Shown: in pieces, positions 19,115-29,455 of the stretch
Layout: each line of letters begins with the position of its first letter
Position numbering within the stretch: the stretch's first letter is position 1
NCBI RefSeq assembly: GCF_011393335.1
Contig: NZ_CP049865.1
Location: 2,870,722 to 2,934,721, forward strand
Direction of reading: 5' to 3'
DNA from: Propioniciclava coleopterorum
GTDB lineage: Bacteria; Actinomycetota; Actinomycetes; Propionibacteriales; Propionibacteriaceae
Length of the DNA: 64,000 nucleotides
Made by a program: the position numbers and the translations under genes
Notes under the pieces: model-generated
Databases searched by the model: none
What the model saw: the letters and a program-made list of their open reading frames with translations, nothing else
What the model was told of the DNA's origin: nothing

Positions 19115-22100
19115 GTGTACCTGAAGTCCCTCACGCTGCGCGGGTTCAAGTCGTTCGCCTCGGCGACGACGCTGCACTTCGAGCCGGGCATCACCTGCAT
19201 CGTCGGGCCGAACGGCTCCGGCAAATCCAATGTGGTGGACGCGCTCAGCTGGGTGATGGGGGAGCAGGGCGTCAAGTCGCTGCGCGGCGGCAAGATGGAG
19301 GACGTCATCTTCGCCGGCACCGCCGGCCGCGCGCCCCTGGGCCGCGCCGAGGTGAGCCTGACCATCGACAACACCGACGGCGCGCTGCCGATCGAGTACA
19401 CCGAGGTCACCATCAGCCGGACCATGTTCCGCTCGGGCGGCTCCGACTACGCCATCAACGGCGCCCCGGCGCGGCTGCTGGACGTACAGGAACTCCTGTC
19501 GGACTCCGGCATCGGGCGCGAGATGCACGTGATCGTCGGGCAGGGCCAGCTCGACTCGATCCTGCAGGCCACCCCCGAGGTGCGGCGCGGCTTCATCGAG
19601 GAGGCCGCCGGCGTGCTGAAGCACCGCAAGCGCAAGGAGAAGGCGCTGCGCAAGCTCGACTCGACCCAGGTCAACCTCGACCGGCTCGTCGACCTGATCG
19701 GAGAGATCCGGCGCCAGCTCAAGCCGCTGGGGCGGCAGGCCGAGGTCGCGCGCAAGGCCGCGGTCGTCCAGGCAGAGCTTCGGGACGCCAAGGCGCGAGT
19801 CCTGGCCGACGACTACGTGATGGCCTCGCTGGCGCTGGAGTCGGACCTGGCCGCCGAGGCCGAGCTCAAGCAGCGCCGCCTCGCGCTGGAGGAGGCCCTC
19901 GAGGCGGCCCGGGACGCCGAGACGGCCGCCGAACAGGCCGTGCGGGACGTCGCGCCGGAGCTCGCGCGCGCCCAGGAGACCTGGTACGCGCTCGCCGGCC
20001 TGCGCGAGCGCATCTCCAGCACCCGGTCGATCGCCGCCGAACGCGTGCGGCACGCCGGCAGCGCCACCGTCGACGAGCGCCGCGGACGCGACCCCGAAGC
20101 CATCGAGGCAGAGGCCGCCGGCATCCAGGAATCGGAGCGGGCGCTGGCCGAGGAGGTGCGCGTCCGCGCCGAGGCGCTGGCCGCGGCGAGCGCCGCCCGC
20201 GCCGAGAGCGAGCGGGCGCACGCCGAGGCCGAGAAGGCCTACGCGGCCCAGCTGCGCGCGATCGCCGACCGCCGGGAGGGCCTGGCGCGGCTGGCCGGCG
20301 ACGTGAACTCCCTCACCTCGCGCACCGAGGCGGCCGACGCCGAGATCGCGCGGCTGCGGAGCGCCGGCGACGAGGCGCGCGCCCGCGCCGAGCAGGCGCG
20401 TCGGCGCTACACGTCCCTGGAGACCGAGATCGGGGCCGTCACCGACGGTGAGGCCGGACTGGACGACGCCTACGAGCGGGCCGAGACCGCCCGCGTCCGG
20501 CTCACCGAGGACGCCGACGGACTCAAGGCGTCCGAGCAGGAGGCACTGCAGCGCCGCGCGGCGCTGTCCGCGCGGCTGGACGGCCTGCGGCTCGGCCTGG
20601 AGCGCCGCGACGGCTCGGGGGCGCTGCTGGCGGCGTCCGACGAACTGGGCGGCGTGCTGGGCTCGGTCGGCGCGCTGGTCCGCGTCGAGCCCGGCTACGA
20701 GACCGCGGTCGCCGCGGCGCTCGGCGGGGCCGCGGAGTCCGTGGCCGTCGCCGGCCTGGACGCGGCCGTGGCCGCCTTCGGGCGGCTCAAGGACGACGAC
20801 CTGGGGCGCGCCGGCCTGCTGCTCGCGGGCGCGCAGCCGGACGCCGACCGCGACGCCTGGCCCGCGCTGCCCGGCGGCGCCGCCTACGCCGCCGACCTGG
20901 TGCGCGCCGAGGCGGGCCTGCAGCCGGCCCTGACCCGGCTGCTCCGCAAGGTCGCCGTCGTGGACGACCTGGCCGCCGCGCGGTCCCTGATCGATGCGGC
21001 CCCCGACCTGAGCGCGGTCACGCGCGACGGGGACCTGGTCTCGGCGTGGTTCGCGTCCGGGGGATCCTCGGCCAAGCCGAGCCTGATGGAGATCGAGGCG
21101 GCCGTCGAGGAGGCCGAGGACGCCCTGGAGACGGCCCAGGCCGAGGTGGAGCGGCTCGGCTTCGCCCGCGCCGCGGCCGCCGCGAAGCTCGCCGAGGCGA
21201 TGAAGGCGTCCGAGGCGGCGCTCGCGCGGCTGCACGAGTCGGACGCCCAGTACTCCGCGCTCGCCGAGCAGTTGGGGCAGCTGAACCAGGCCGCCCGCAA
21301 CGCGCTGGCCGAGGCCGACCGCCAGGACGCGGCCATCGCGCGCGCCGAGGAGGCCAGGTCCGCGAACGCGGCGAGGCTCGCCGAGCTCACCCAGCGCCTG
21401 GAGACGGCCAAGGCCACCACCGACCTCACCGAGGCCGACCCGCGCGAGCGCGACGAACTGGCGCTGGCGGCGGCGAAGTCCCGGCAGGTCGAGATGGACG
21501 CGCGGCTGGCGCTGCGCACCGACGAGGAGCGCGCCCGCGCCCTGGCCGGACGCGCCGAGTCGCTGCTGCGCGCCGCACGCACCGAGCGCGCCGCCCGGGA
21601 GCAGGCGGCCGCGAAGCGGGAGCGGCTGCGCCGCGAGGGCGAGGTCGCCCGGGCCGCGGCGCTGGCCTGCGAGTGGCTGCTCAGCCGGGTGGACGCCTCG
21701 CAGGCGCTCGCGGGCGCCGAGCGCAAGCGCGCCGACGAGCGCCGCATCGAGGCCGACCGCCACGTCCACGACGCCCGCCAGCGCAGCCGCGACCTGGCCC
21801 GCCAGTTCGAGGGCATCGTCGACGTCGCCCACCGCGACGAGCTGGCGCGCGCCGAGCAGCGGATGCGGATCGCGTCCCTGGCCGAGAAGGCGCTCGACGA
21901 GCTCGGCCTCGACCCCGAGGTGCTGACCGCCGAGTACGGCCCCGACCAGCCCGTGCCGGTGCTCACCGACGCCGACGGCGGTGCGCTGGACCCCGACGGG
22001 GAGCAGCCCGAGCCCGTCCCCTTCGTGCGGGCCGACCAGGAGAAGCGGCTGCGCCGCGCCCAGCGCAACCTCGACCTGCTGGGGCGGGTCAACCCGCTCG

Positions 22101-22687
22101 CCCTGGAGGAGTTCGAGGCGATGAGCGAGCGCCACCGCTTCCTCGCCGAGCAGCTGGACGATCTCAAGCGCACCCGCGCCGACCTGCTCGGCATCATCGC
22201 GGACGTGGACGCCCGGGTGGAGGAGGTGTTCGCGCAGGCCTACGCCGACGTCGAGGAGGCCTTCGAGTTCACCTTCTCGCGGCTGTTCCCCGGCGGGGAG
22301 GGCCGCCTGATCCTCACCGATCCCGGAAACTGGCTCACCACCGGAGTCGACGTCGAGGCCCGGCCGGCCGGCAAGAAGGTCAAGCGGCTGAGCCTGCTGT
22401 CGGGCGGCGAGCGCTCGCTGGTCGCCGTCGCGTTCCTGACGGCGCTGTTCCGGGCGCGCCCGAGCCCGTTCTACATCCTGGACGAGGTCGAGGCGGCGCT
22501 GGACGACACCAACCTGGGACGCCTGCTCGGCATCTACGAGGAACTGCGCGAGAACAGCCAGATGCTGGTCATCACGCACCAGAAGCGAACGATGGAGATC
22601 GCCGACGCGCTCTACGGCGTGACGATGCGCGACGAGGGGATCTCGACGGTGATCAGCCAGCGGTTGCGCGCCGACGAGGCGAGCTGA
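19115..22687 (+). CDS. smc: Chromosome segregation ATPase SMC
   Basis: SMC forms the core of the bacterial condensin that organises and segregates the chromosome. Of 1190 residues, the N-terminal ATPase head has GPNGSGKSNVVDAL (Walker A, near 33). Two long coiled coils (about 170-500 and 660-1000, rich in Ala/Glu/Arg) flank a hinge around 505-640 (GSVGALVRVEPGYETAVAAALG). The C-terminal head has LSGGERSLVAVAFLTALF (signature) and YILDEVEAALDD (Walker B). GTG 19115 is set by the leaderless -10. The kleisin scpA/scpB genes are not in this window. Confidence 0.97.
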   Translation: MYLKSLTLRGFKSFASATTLHFEPGITCIVGPNGSGKSNVVDALSWVMGEQGVKSLRGGKMEDVIFAGTAGRAPLGRAEVSLTIDNTDGALPIEYTEVTISRTMFRSGGSDYAINGAPARLLDVQELLSDSGIGREMHVIVGQGQLDSILQATPEVRRGFIEEAAGVLKHRKRKEKALRKLDSTQVNLDRLVDLIGEIRRQLKPLGRQAEVARKAAVVQAELRDAKARVLADDYVMASLALESDLAAEAELKQRRLALEEALEAARDAETAAEQAVRDVAPELARAQETWYALAGLRERISSTRSIAAERVRHAGSATVDERRGRDPEAIEAEAAGIQESERALAEEVRVRAEALAAASAARAESERAHAEAEKAYAAQLRAIADRREGLARLAGDVNSLTSRTEAADAEIARLRSAGDEARARAEQARRRYTSLETEIGAVTDGEAGLDDAYERAETARVRLTEDADGLKASEQEALQRRAALSARLDGLRLGLERRDGSGALLAASDELGGVLGSVGALVRVEPGYETAVAAALGGAAESVAVAGLDAAVAAFGRLKDDDLGRAGLLLAGAQPDADRDAWPALPGGAAYAADLVRAEAGLQPALTRLLRKVAVVDDLAAARSLIDAAPDLSAVTRDGDLVSAWFASGGSSAKPSLMEIEAAVEEAEDALETAQAEVERLGFARAAAAAKLAEAMKASEAALARLHESDAQYSALAEQLGQLNQAARNALAEADRQDAAIARAEEARSANAARLAELTQRLETAKATTDLTEADPRERDELALAAAKSRQVEMDARLALRTDEERARALAGRAESLLRAARTERAAREQAAAKRERLRREGEVARAAALACEWLLSRVDASQALAGAERKRADERRIEADRHVHDARQRSRDLARQFEGIVDVAHRDELARAEQRMRIASLAEKALDELGLDPEVLTAEYGPDQPVPVLTDADGGALDPDGEQPEPVPFVRADQEKRLRRAQRNLDLLGRVNPLALEEFEAMSERHRFLAEQLDDLKRTRADLLGIIADVDARVEEVFAQAYADVEEAFEFTFSRLFPGGEGRLILTDPGNWLTTGVDVEARPAGKKVKRLSLLSGGERSLVAVAFLTALFRARPSPFYILDEVEAALDDTNLGRLLGIYEELRENSQMLVITHQKRTMEIADALYGVTMRDEGISTVISQRLRADEAS

Positions 22688-22799
22688 GCAGAGCAGACAT
22701 CGTTATGGGTGCACCGAGATCGCGGGGGCTCGCCGGGCGGGCGTGGTCGAGACCGGGGGAGACCCTGCGGCATACTGGAGGCGGTCAGGAGGTGCCCCC

Positions 22800-23666
22800 A
22801 TGCCGATCATGATTTTCGCGCTGCTCGCGGTGCTGGTGCTCGCCGTCGTCGTCATCGCGGTCGTCGTGATGGGGATGGAAGGCACCGGACGGGACAAGCA
22901 TCCCGAAATCGCCCACGCGATGGCGCGCACGGCCAAGCACCTCAACGGCGAGGGCGAACCGCCCAAAGCGCTGCTGACCCTGTTCGACGAGATCGACGAG
23001 GTCCCCCAGGTCAACGTGCGCGAACTGCCCAACAAGCTGCGTGCCATGCGCTCGGCCCGCTCCGCAGCCTCGGCGGCCTCGGCCGACCTCCCCGAGGAGT
23101 TCGGCGGCGTCGAGGGGGCCGACGGCTCCGGGGCGCCCGCCGGGGCCGCGCCGAAGCCGGGCAAGGCCAAGAAGCGCAAGAAGGCCCGCCCGGAGACCAC
23201 CCCGGGCGGTGAAGCCGGCCGCGAGTCGGCGGAGCCCGCGGACGCGGCGGTGCCCGCTCCCGCACCGGACGCGTCAGCGCCGGACGCCCCCGCTGCGGCG
23301 GACCTCGCAGCGCCCGCCCCGGCCGCCCCCGCGGCGCCCGGCGCCGGGGACGCGCCGACGGCGTCCGCCGACGAGGACGACGCGATCCGCCCCGTGCAGC
23401 GCTCCGGCAAGCGCAAGCGCAACAAGACCAAGGGCGGGCGCCCGGCCGGGTTGACGGTCGTGCCCGACCCCGCGCCCGAGCCCGAGGAGGACGCCCCGCG
23501 GCTGTCGCCCGAGGAACTGAGCCACATCATGGCCGCCGCGCTGGCCGCCCCCGCGGTGCCCGACCCGACCGAGGCCGACCCCTACGGCGTGTGGGGGGCC
23601 GACGAACTCGACCCCGAGCCGCAGGCCCAGCAGCGCGTCCACCTCGGACGCGGACGCGGCGCCTGA
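22800..23666 (+). CDS. Single-pass membrane protein with Ala/Pro-rich basic tail, unknown function
   Basis: This 288-residue protein starts with one membrane helix (IMIFALLAVLVLAVVVIAVV, residues 3-22). A structured-looking stretch of about 70 residues follows (AHAMARTAKHLNGEGEPPKALLTLFDEIDEV). The rest is a long low-complexity tail rich in Ala, Pro, Lys and Arg (KPGKAKKRKKARPE; SGKRKRNKTKGG) that could bind nucleic acid or acidic partners. I do not recognise a family. ATG 22800 has a good Shine-Dalgarno (CAGGAGG); CATACT at 22771-22776 may be its -10. It lies between smc and ftsY. Confidence 0.7.
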   Translation: MPIMIFALLAVLVLAVVVIAVVVMGMEGTGRDKHPEIAHAMARTAKHLNGEGEPPKALLTLFDEIDEVPQVNVRELPNKLRAMRSARSAASAASADLPEEFGGVEGADGSGAPAGAAPKPGKAKKRKKARPETTPGGEAGRESAEPADAAVPAPAPDASAPDAPAAADLAAPAPAAPAAPGAGDAPTASADEDDAIRPVQRSGKRKRNKTKGGRPAGLTVVPDPAPEPEEDAPRLSPEELSHIMAAALAAPAVPDPTEADPYGVWGADELDPEPQAQQRVHLGRGRGA

Positions 23667-23738
23667 CCCTCGCCCGGGCGCGCCCCACCGCAGTTCCCGG
23701 CGCCGCCGCCGGGCGCCTGGCCGACGCCCACGCCCCAT

Positions 23739-23744
23739 TAGGAT
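23739..23744 (+). promoter_or_regulatory. Leaderless -10 box of ftsY
   Basis: TAGGAT lies 6 nt before GTG 23751, so ftsY is probably transcribed without a leader. Confidence 0.6.
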
Positions 23745-23750
23745 GGCCGG

Positions 23751-24911
23751 GTGCTTCCCGTTGATGTGATCCTGTGGATCGTCCTGGGCGTGGTCGTCCT
23801 CGTCTCGGGCGTGACGGTCGCCGTCGTCGTCTCCCGGCGCCGCGCCGCCGAGCTCGAACGCCGCCGCCGCGAGGAACTGCCCGCGGCCCCGTCCGCCCCC
23901 ACGCCCACCGCCCCGGAGGCGCCCGCCGCGGAGGCGCCGAGCGGCACGATCGCCCCGACGCCCGCGGCGCCGACGACCGAGGAGCCCGAGCAGGCCGGGA
24001 CGCGGATGGCGCGGCTGCGCCGCCGGCTGGCCGGCTCCAACAACGTCCTGGCTCAGGCCCTGCTCGGCCTCATCAGCAGCGATCGGCTCGACGCCGACAC
24101 CTGGGACGACTTCGAGGCCACCCTGATCGGCTCCGACCTCGGCGTGGGCCCGACCACCGAGCTCGTCGACACCCTGCGTCGCGAACTGTCGATCGACGGC
24201 GTCGCCGACCCGACCCGCGCCCGCGAGGTGCTGCACCGCGAACTGGTCCGCATCACCGACCCGACGCTGGACCGCGCGCTGAACCTCGACGCCGCGGACG
24301 GGCTGCCCGCCGTGATCCTCGTCGTCGGCGTGAACGGAACGGGCAAGACCACCACCGTCGGCAAGCTCGCCCGGCTGCTGGTCGCCGAGGGCAGGACGGT
24401 GCTGCTGGGCGCGGCCGACACGTTCCGGGCCGCCGCCGCCGAACAGCTCCAGACCTGGGGCGACCGCGTGGGCGTGGAGACCGTCCGGGGCGCCGAAGGC
24501 GCCGACCCGGCGTCCGTGGCCTTCGAGGCCGTGGACGCGGGGGTCGAGAAGGGGGTCGACGTCGTCCTCATCGACACCGCGGGCCGGCTGCACAACAAGT
24601 CCAACCTCATGGACGAGCTGGGCAAGATCCGGCGCGTCATCTCCAAGCGCGCCCCGATCACCGAGTGCCTGCTGCTGCTGGACGCCACCACCGGCCAGAA
24701 CGGCCTGATCCAGGCGCGGGTGTTCAACGAGGTCACCGACGTGACCGGCATCGTCTTGTCCAAGCTCGACGGCTCCGCCAAGGGCGGCATCGTCGTCCAG
24801 GTGCAGCGCGAACTCGGCGTCCCGGTGAAGTTCGTCGGGCTGGGGGAGGGCGCCGACGACCTGGCCCCGTTCACCGCCGACGGCTTCGTGGACGGGCTGC
24901 TCGGTGAGTGA
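23751..24911 (+). CDS. ftsY: Signal recognition particle receptor FtsY
   Basis: FtsY docks ribosome-SRP complexes at the membrane. The 386-residue protein begins with a membrane helix (VILWIVLGVVVLVSGVTVAVVV) and an acidic Ala/Pro linker, followed by the NG GTPase domain: VVGVNGTGKTTTVGKLA (G1, near 195), DTFRAAAAEQL, DTAGRLHNKSNLM (G3, near 282) and SKLDGSAKGGIV. The helix anchor is typical of actinobacterial FtsY. Its SRP partner ffh is 0.6 kb downstream, with one acetyltransferase gene between. Confidence 0.96.
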   Translation: MLPVDVILWIVLGVVVLVSGVTVAVVVSRRRAAELERRRREELPAAPSAPTPTAPEAPAAEAPSGTIAPTPAAPTTEEPEQAGTRMARLRRRLAGSNNVLAQALLGLISSDRLDADTWDDFEATLIGSDLGVGPTTELVDTLRRELSIDGVADPTRAREVLHRELVRITDPTLDRALNLDAADGLPAVILVVGVNGTGKTTTVGKLARLLVAEGRTVLLGAADTFRAAAAEQLQTWGDRVGVETVRGAEGADPASVAFEAVDAGVEKGVDVVLIDTAGRLHNKSNLMDELGKIRRVISKRAPITECLLLLDATTGQNGLIQARVFNEVTDVTGIVLSKLDGSAKGGIVVQVQRELGVPVKFVGLGEGADDLAPFTADGFVDGLLGE

Positions 24912-25428
24912 GGCCCCCGCGGCGGTGCTGCGTCCCGCCACGGAGGCCGACGTGCCCGCCATCGTCGCGATCTACAACGCCTCGGTCGCGGTCAACACGG
25001 CCAGCTGGGACACCGAGCCCCAGACCGTCGCTGAGCGCCTGGCCTGGTTCCGCGGCCGCGTCGAGGCGGGTCAGGCCGTGCTCGTGGCGGACCTGGAGGG
25101 CCGCGTCATCGGCTGGGCGTCGTGGGGCACCTTCCGCCCCAAGGCCGGCTACCGGCTCAGCATGGAGCACACCCTCTACGTGGACGAGTCCGCGCGCGGC
25201 CACGGCGTCGGGCGCCTGCTGATGACCGGGATCATCGACACCGCCACCGCCGCCGGCGTGCACGCGCTGGTGGGCGCGGTCAGCTCCGAGAACGAGGTCT
25301 CGATCGCGCTGCACGAGCGCTTCGGCTTCGTCGAGGTCGGCCGGATGCCGCAGGTGGGCGCCAAGTTCGGCCGCTGGCTCGACCTGGTGTGGCTGCAGAA
25401 GCTCCTGGACGACCGCCCCGCGCCCTGA
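24904..25428 (+). CDS. GNAT acetyltransferase, phosphinothricin/methionine-sulfoximine type
   Basis: This 174-residue GNAT protein matches the Pat/MddA type, which N-acetylates phosphinothricin-like compounds or methionine sulfoximine. It has IYNASVAVNTASWDTEPQT near residue 22 and EHTLYVDESARGHGVGRLLM with the acetyl-CoA loop near 90. LVGAVSSENEVSIALHERFGF and KFGRWLDLVWLQ complete the family pattern. It overlaps the end of ftsY by 8 nt, so it is probably co-transcribed. The in vivo substrate may be an amino-acid analogue. Confidence 0.85.
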   Translation: MSEAPAAVLRPATEADVPAIVAIYNASVAVNTASWDTEPQTVAERLAWFRGRVEAGQAVLVADLEGRVIGWASWGTFRPKAGYRLSMEHTLYVDESARGHGVGRLLMTGIIDTATAAGVHALVGAVSSENEVSIALHERFGFVEVGRMPQVGAKFGRWLDLVWLQKLLDDRPAP

Positions 25429-25510
25429 CCGCCCGGCCGGCGGTCGGCCGCCCCGCCGTCGCGGACCGCGCGGCGTCGGCCTCGGGCGGGGGCGGGGCGA
25501 CCGCAGCCGG

Positions 25511-25516
25511 TAGGCT
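25511..25516 (+). promoter_or_regulatory. Putative -10 of ffh
   Basis: TAGGCT gives a predicted transcript start near 25523 and a 5' UTR of about 29 nt before ATG 25552. The ribosome-binding site (AAGG, near 25543) is weak. Confidence 0.4.
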
Positions 25517-25551
25517 GGTCCGGTACCGCGCCGCGACACAGTAAGGCTCCC

Positions 25552-27102
<1,551 letters not shown>

Positions 27103-27109
27103 CCCACCC

Positions 27110-27137
27110 GACGCCCCGCCTCCACCGGCGGGGCGTC
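27110..27137 (+). terminator. Terminator after ffh
   Basis: An 11-bp perfect stem (27110-27120 with 27127-27137) has a six-base loop and lies 7 nt after the ffh stop. No T-run follows, but GC-rich genomes often lack one. Confidence 0.65.
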
Positions 27138-27181
27138 GTCGCGTTCCCGGCCGGTCGGCTGACGGCCGGCCGTGACTAGGG

Positions 27182-27187
27182 CAGGCT
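27182..27187 (+). promoter_or_regulatory. Possible leaderless -10 of the amidohydrolase gene
   Basis: CAGGCT (a CANNNT variant) lies 6 nt before ATG 27194. There is no Shine-Dalgarno. Confidence 0.35.
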
Positions 27188-27193
27188 GGGCGC

Positions 27194-28405
27194 ATGACGC
27201 AACCTCCCCTCGGCGCGCTGGGCGAGCCCCTGGTCGCCGTCACCCACAGCCACGGCGGCGGCACGCACACCCACCACGTGCCCGCGGGCGCCGACGCCCA
27301 CGCGCTGCCCCGGCTGCACCTGACGGGGCGGCTGCTCCCCGACGCCGAACCGGTCGAGCTCTGGATCGTCGAGGGGCGGATCACCTTCGAGCCCGTCGCC
27401 GGGGCGCACACCCTGGCGACCGACGCCTGGCTGATGCCCGGCCTGGTGGACGCACACTGCCACATCGGCCTGGACCACCACGGGGCCGTCGACGAGGCCA
27501 CCACCGAGCGGCAGGCGCTCGCCGACCGCGACGCCGGGACGCTGCTGGTCCGCGACGCCGGCTCCCCGGCCGACACGCGCTGGATCGACGCGCGCGAGGA
27601 TCTGCCCCGCATCATCCGCGCGGGCCGCCACATCGCCCGTCCGCGGCGCTACATCCGCAACTACGCCGAGGAGGTCGAGCCCGACGACCTCGTCGCCGAG
27701 GTCCGGCGTCAGGCTCGCCGCGGCGACGGCTGGGTCAAGCTGGTGGGGGACTGGATCGACCGGGACGCGGGCGACCTGCGCCCGCTGTGGCCCGTCGACG
27801 TCGCGGCCGCTGCGATCGCCGCCGCCCACGAAGAGGGCGCCCGGGTGACGGCGCACTGCTTCGACGAGCGGTCGGTCGCCGAACTGGTCGAGGTCGGGAT
27901 CGACGGGATCGAGCACGGCACCGGGCTGGGCGAGCCGACCATCGCGCTGATGGCCGCCCGCGGGGTGGCGCTCGTGCCCACCCTGATCAACATCGAGACC
28001 TTCCCCGACATCGCCGACGCCGCGGCGGAGAAGTTCCCGGTCTACGCCGCCCACATGCGCGCGCTGCACGCCCGCCGCTTCGACACGATCACCGCGGCGC
28101 TCGAGGCGGGGGTCCCGATCTACGCGGGCACCGACGCGGGCGGAGCGCTGGCGCACGGCATCCTGCCCGACGAGATCGACCTGCTCGCCCGCGTCGGCGG
28201 CCCCGAGTTCGCGCTCGGGGCGGCGTCCTGGCGGGCGCGGGACTGGTTGGGCGCCGCGCAGGTCACCGAGGGTGCCCCGGCGGACCTGCTGGTCCTGGAC
28301 GCCGACCCGCGCGCCGACCTGGACGAACTGCGGCGTCCGCGGGCGATCGTGCTGCGCGGCCGGGTCGTCACGACCGGCGCCCCACCGCCGCACACGCACG
28401 GGTGA
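27194..28405 (+). CDS. Metal-dependent amidohydrolase (imidazolonepropionase-like)
   Basis: This 403-residue TIM-barrel hydrolase has PGLVDAHCHIGL (the H-x-H metal pair, near 93), a possible carboxylated Lys in WVKLVGDW (near 180), HCFDE (near 218), IEHGTGLG and the catalytic Asp in GTDAGG (near 312). It probably hydrolyses a cyclic amide or an Xaa-Pro-like bond; the substrate is unknown. The N-terminus (HSHGGGTHTHHV) and the extreme C-terminus (PPPHTHG) are His-rich, which might bind extra metal. It stands alone between ffh and rpsP. Confidence 0.85.
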   Translation: MTQPPLGALGEPLVAVTHSHGGGTHTHHVPAGADAHALPRLHLTGRLLPDAEPVELWIVEGRITFEPVAGAHTLATDAWLMPGLVDAHCHIGLDHHGAVDEATTERQALADRDAGTLLVRDAGSPADTRWIDAREDLPRIIRAGRHIARPRRYIRNYAEEVEPDDLVAEVRRQARRGDGWVKLVGDWIDRDAGDLRPLWPVDVAAAAIAAAHEEGARVTAHCFDERSVAELVEVGIDGIEHGTGLGEPTIALMAARGVALVPTLINIETFPDIADAAAEKFPVYAAHMRALHARRFDTITAALEAGVPIYAGTDAGGALAHGILPDEIDLLARVGGPEFALGAASWRARDWLGAAQVTEGAPADLLVLDADPRADLDELRRPRAIVLRGRVVTTGAPPPHTHG

Positions 28406-28432
28406 GGCCGCCGCACGCGCACGGGTGAAGCC
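28387..28432 (+). repeat. Imperfect ~23-bp tandem duplication over the amidohydrolase stop codon
   Basis: The segment CCGCCGCACACGCACGGGTG with the stop codon (28403-28405) is repeated directly downstream with one changed base in the core. The second copy carries an in-phase-looking TGA that is not used. Confidence 0.65.
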
Positions 28433-28666
28433 GGACGCCTCGTCACCGGCGGGTCGAGTGCCCCGGGCTCGCGTCGCCCGGCGCCGCGCGTTTGGCCCGA
28501 CGAGGGGGGCGTCTGGCACAATGGTCGATGCACTATGCGTGCAGGTGCCCTCTCACGCCCGCCCGCATGGTTCACCCGAGTGGTCCGGACGCCGTCCCAC
28601 AGCCGACGAGCCGCTCACCCGTCAGCCCACACAGCGTGGGCACGTTCCTACAGGAGAACCACACAC
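28406..28666 (+). promoter_or_regulatory. Upstream region of rpsP
   Basis: This 261-nt gap holds the duplicated 3' end of the amidohydrolase gene and a possible promoter: TTGGCC near 28493 and CACAAT near 28516, with a long 19-bp spacer. The predicted leader to GTG 28667 is over 130 nt. No riboswitch or leader structure was recognised. Confidence 0.35.
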
Positions 28667-29107
28667 GTGGCCGTCAAGATTCGTCTCAAGCGGATGGGCA
28701 AGATCCGCAACGCGCAGTACCGCATCGTCATCATGGACTCCCGCGCCAAGCGCGATGGTCGCGCGATCGAGGAGATCGGCATCTACCAGCCGAAGTCCGA
28801 GCCGTCGGTGATCGAGATCAAGTCCGAGCGCGCTCAGTACTGGCTCGGCGTGGGCGCTCAGCCGTCCGAGACCGTCGTGAAGCTGCTGACCCTCTCGGGC
28901 GACTGGCAGAAGTTCAAGGGCACCGACGAGCCCTCGGGCATCAAGCCGCAGCCGGAGAAGGGCGACAAGCTCGCCGCCTTCAACAAGGCCCTGGCCGAGG
29001 CCGACGCGGAGCCCGCCTCCGGCGCCATCACCTCGCGCAAGAAGAAGGCCGAGGAGGCCGAGGCCCCCGAGGCCGAGGCCGGCGACGACGCGGCCGAAGA
29101 GGCCTGA
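28667..29107 (+). CDS. rpsP: 30S ribosomal protein S16
   Basis: S16 is a small-subunit assembly protein. The 146-residue product starts [35 protein letters not shown], the family hallmark. After the roughly 85-residue core it has a Glu/Ala-rich acidic tail ([17 protein letters not shown]), common in actinobacterial S16. GTG 28667 follows CAGGAGAA. It is the first gene of the rpsP-khpA-rimM-trmD block. Confidence 0.97.
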   Translation: MAVKIRLKRMGKIRNAQYRIVIMDSRAKRDGRAIEEIGIYQPKSEPSVIEIKSERAQYWLGVGAQPSETVVKLLTLSGDWQKFKGTDEPSGIKPQPEKGDKLAAFNKALAEADAEPASGAITSRKKKAEEAEAPEAEAGDDAAEEA

Positions 29108-29109
29108 TC

Positions 29110-29361
29110 GTGCTCGCCGACGCGCTGGATCACCTCGTCCGTGGGTTGGTCACCAACCCCGACGACGTGGCCGTGTCCGACCTCGACCACCGTCGGGTCC
29201 GCACCCTCGAGGTGCGGGTCAACCCCGAGGACATCGGCAAGGTCATCGGGCGGCAGGGTCGCACCGCGAGCGCGCTGCGCACCGTGATCGGTGCGCTGGC
29301 GGGCCGCGAGCAGGTCCGCGTCGACTTCGTCGACGTCGACCGCCGTCCGCGCCGACGCTGA
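29110..29361 (+). CDS. khpA: KH-domain RNA-binding protein KhpA
   Basis: This small (83-residue) single KH-domain protein sits between rpsP and rimM, its usual place. The KH GxxG motif is GKVIGRQGRTASALR near residue 48. KhpA-type proteins bind RNA and influence cell division and ribosome maturation, often with KhpB. GTG 29110 lies 2 nt after the rpsP stop codon, so it is translationally coupled. Confidence 0.93.
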   Translation: MLADALDHLVRGLVTNPDDVAVSDLDHRRVRTLEVRVNPEDIGKVIGRQGRTASALRTVIGALAGREQVRVDFVDVDRRPRRR

Positions 29362-29375
29362 AGCAACAACGCCGC

Positions 29376-29420
29376 CGGTCCCCGGCCGTCGAGGTTCGCC
29401 CCTCGCACGGCCGGGGACCG
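29376..29420. terminator. Large hairpin between khpA and rimM
   Basis: A 14-bp perfect outer stem (29376-29389 with 29407-29420) extends inward by five more pairs past one bulged C; TTT follows. It may partly terminate or process the operon mRNA so that rpsP-khpA is made in excess over rimM-trmD. Confidence 0.65.
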
Positions 29421-29455
29421 TTTGGCGTCACCACCGACGTCTCCCGAGGAGAGCG

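Noticed and set aside
19016-22579. A very long open frame antisense to smc, and similar antisense frames over other genes
   Set aside because: In GC-rich DNA the frame opposite a gene is often open because stop codons are rare. The translations are low-complexity (Arg/Gly/Ala/Leu runs) without family motifs, while the plus-strand smc product has all SMC signatures.
28406-28666. Riboswitch or ribosomal-protein leader before rpsP, and likewise before rplS
   Set aside because: I could not find a conserved aptamer or a pairing pattern I recognise; only weak promoter-like hexamers are visible.
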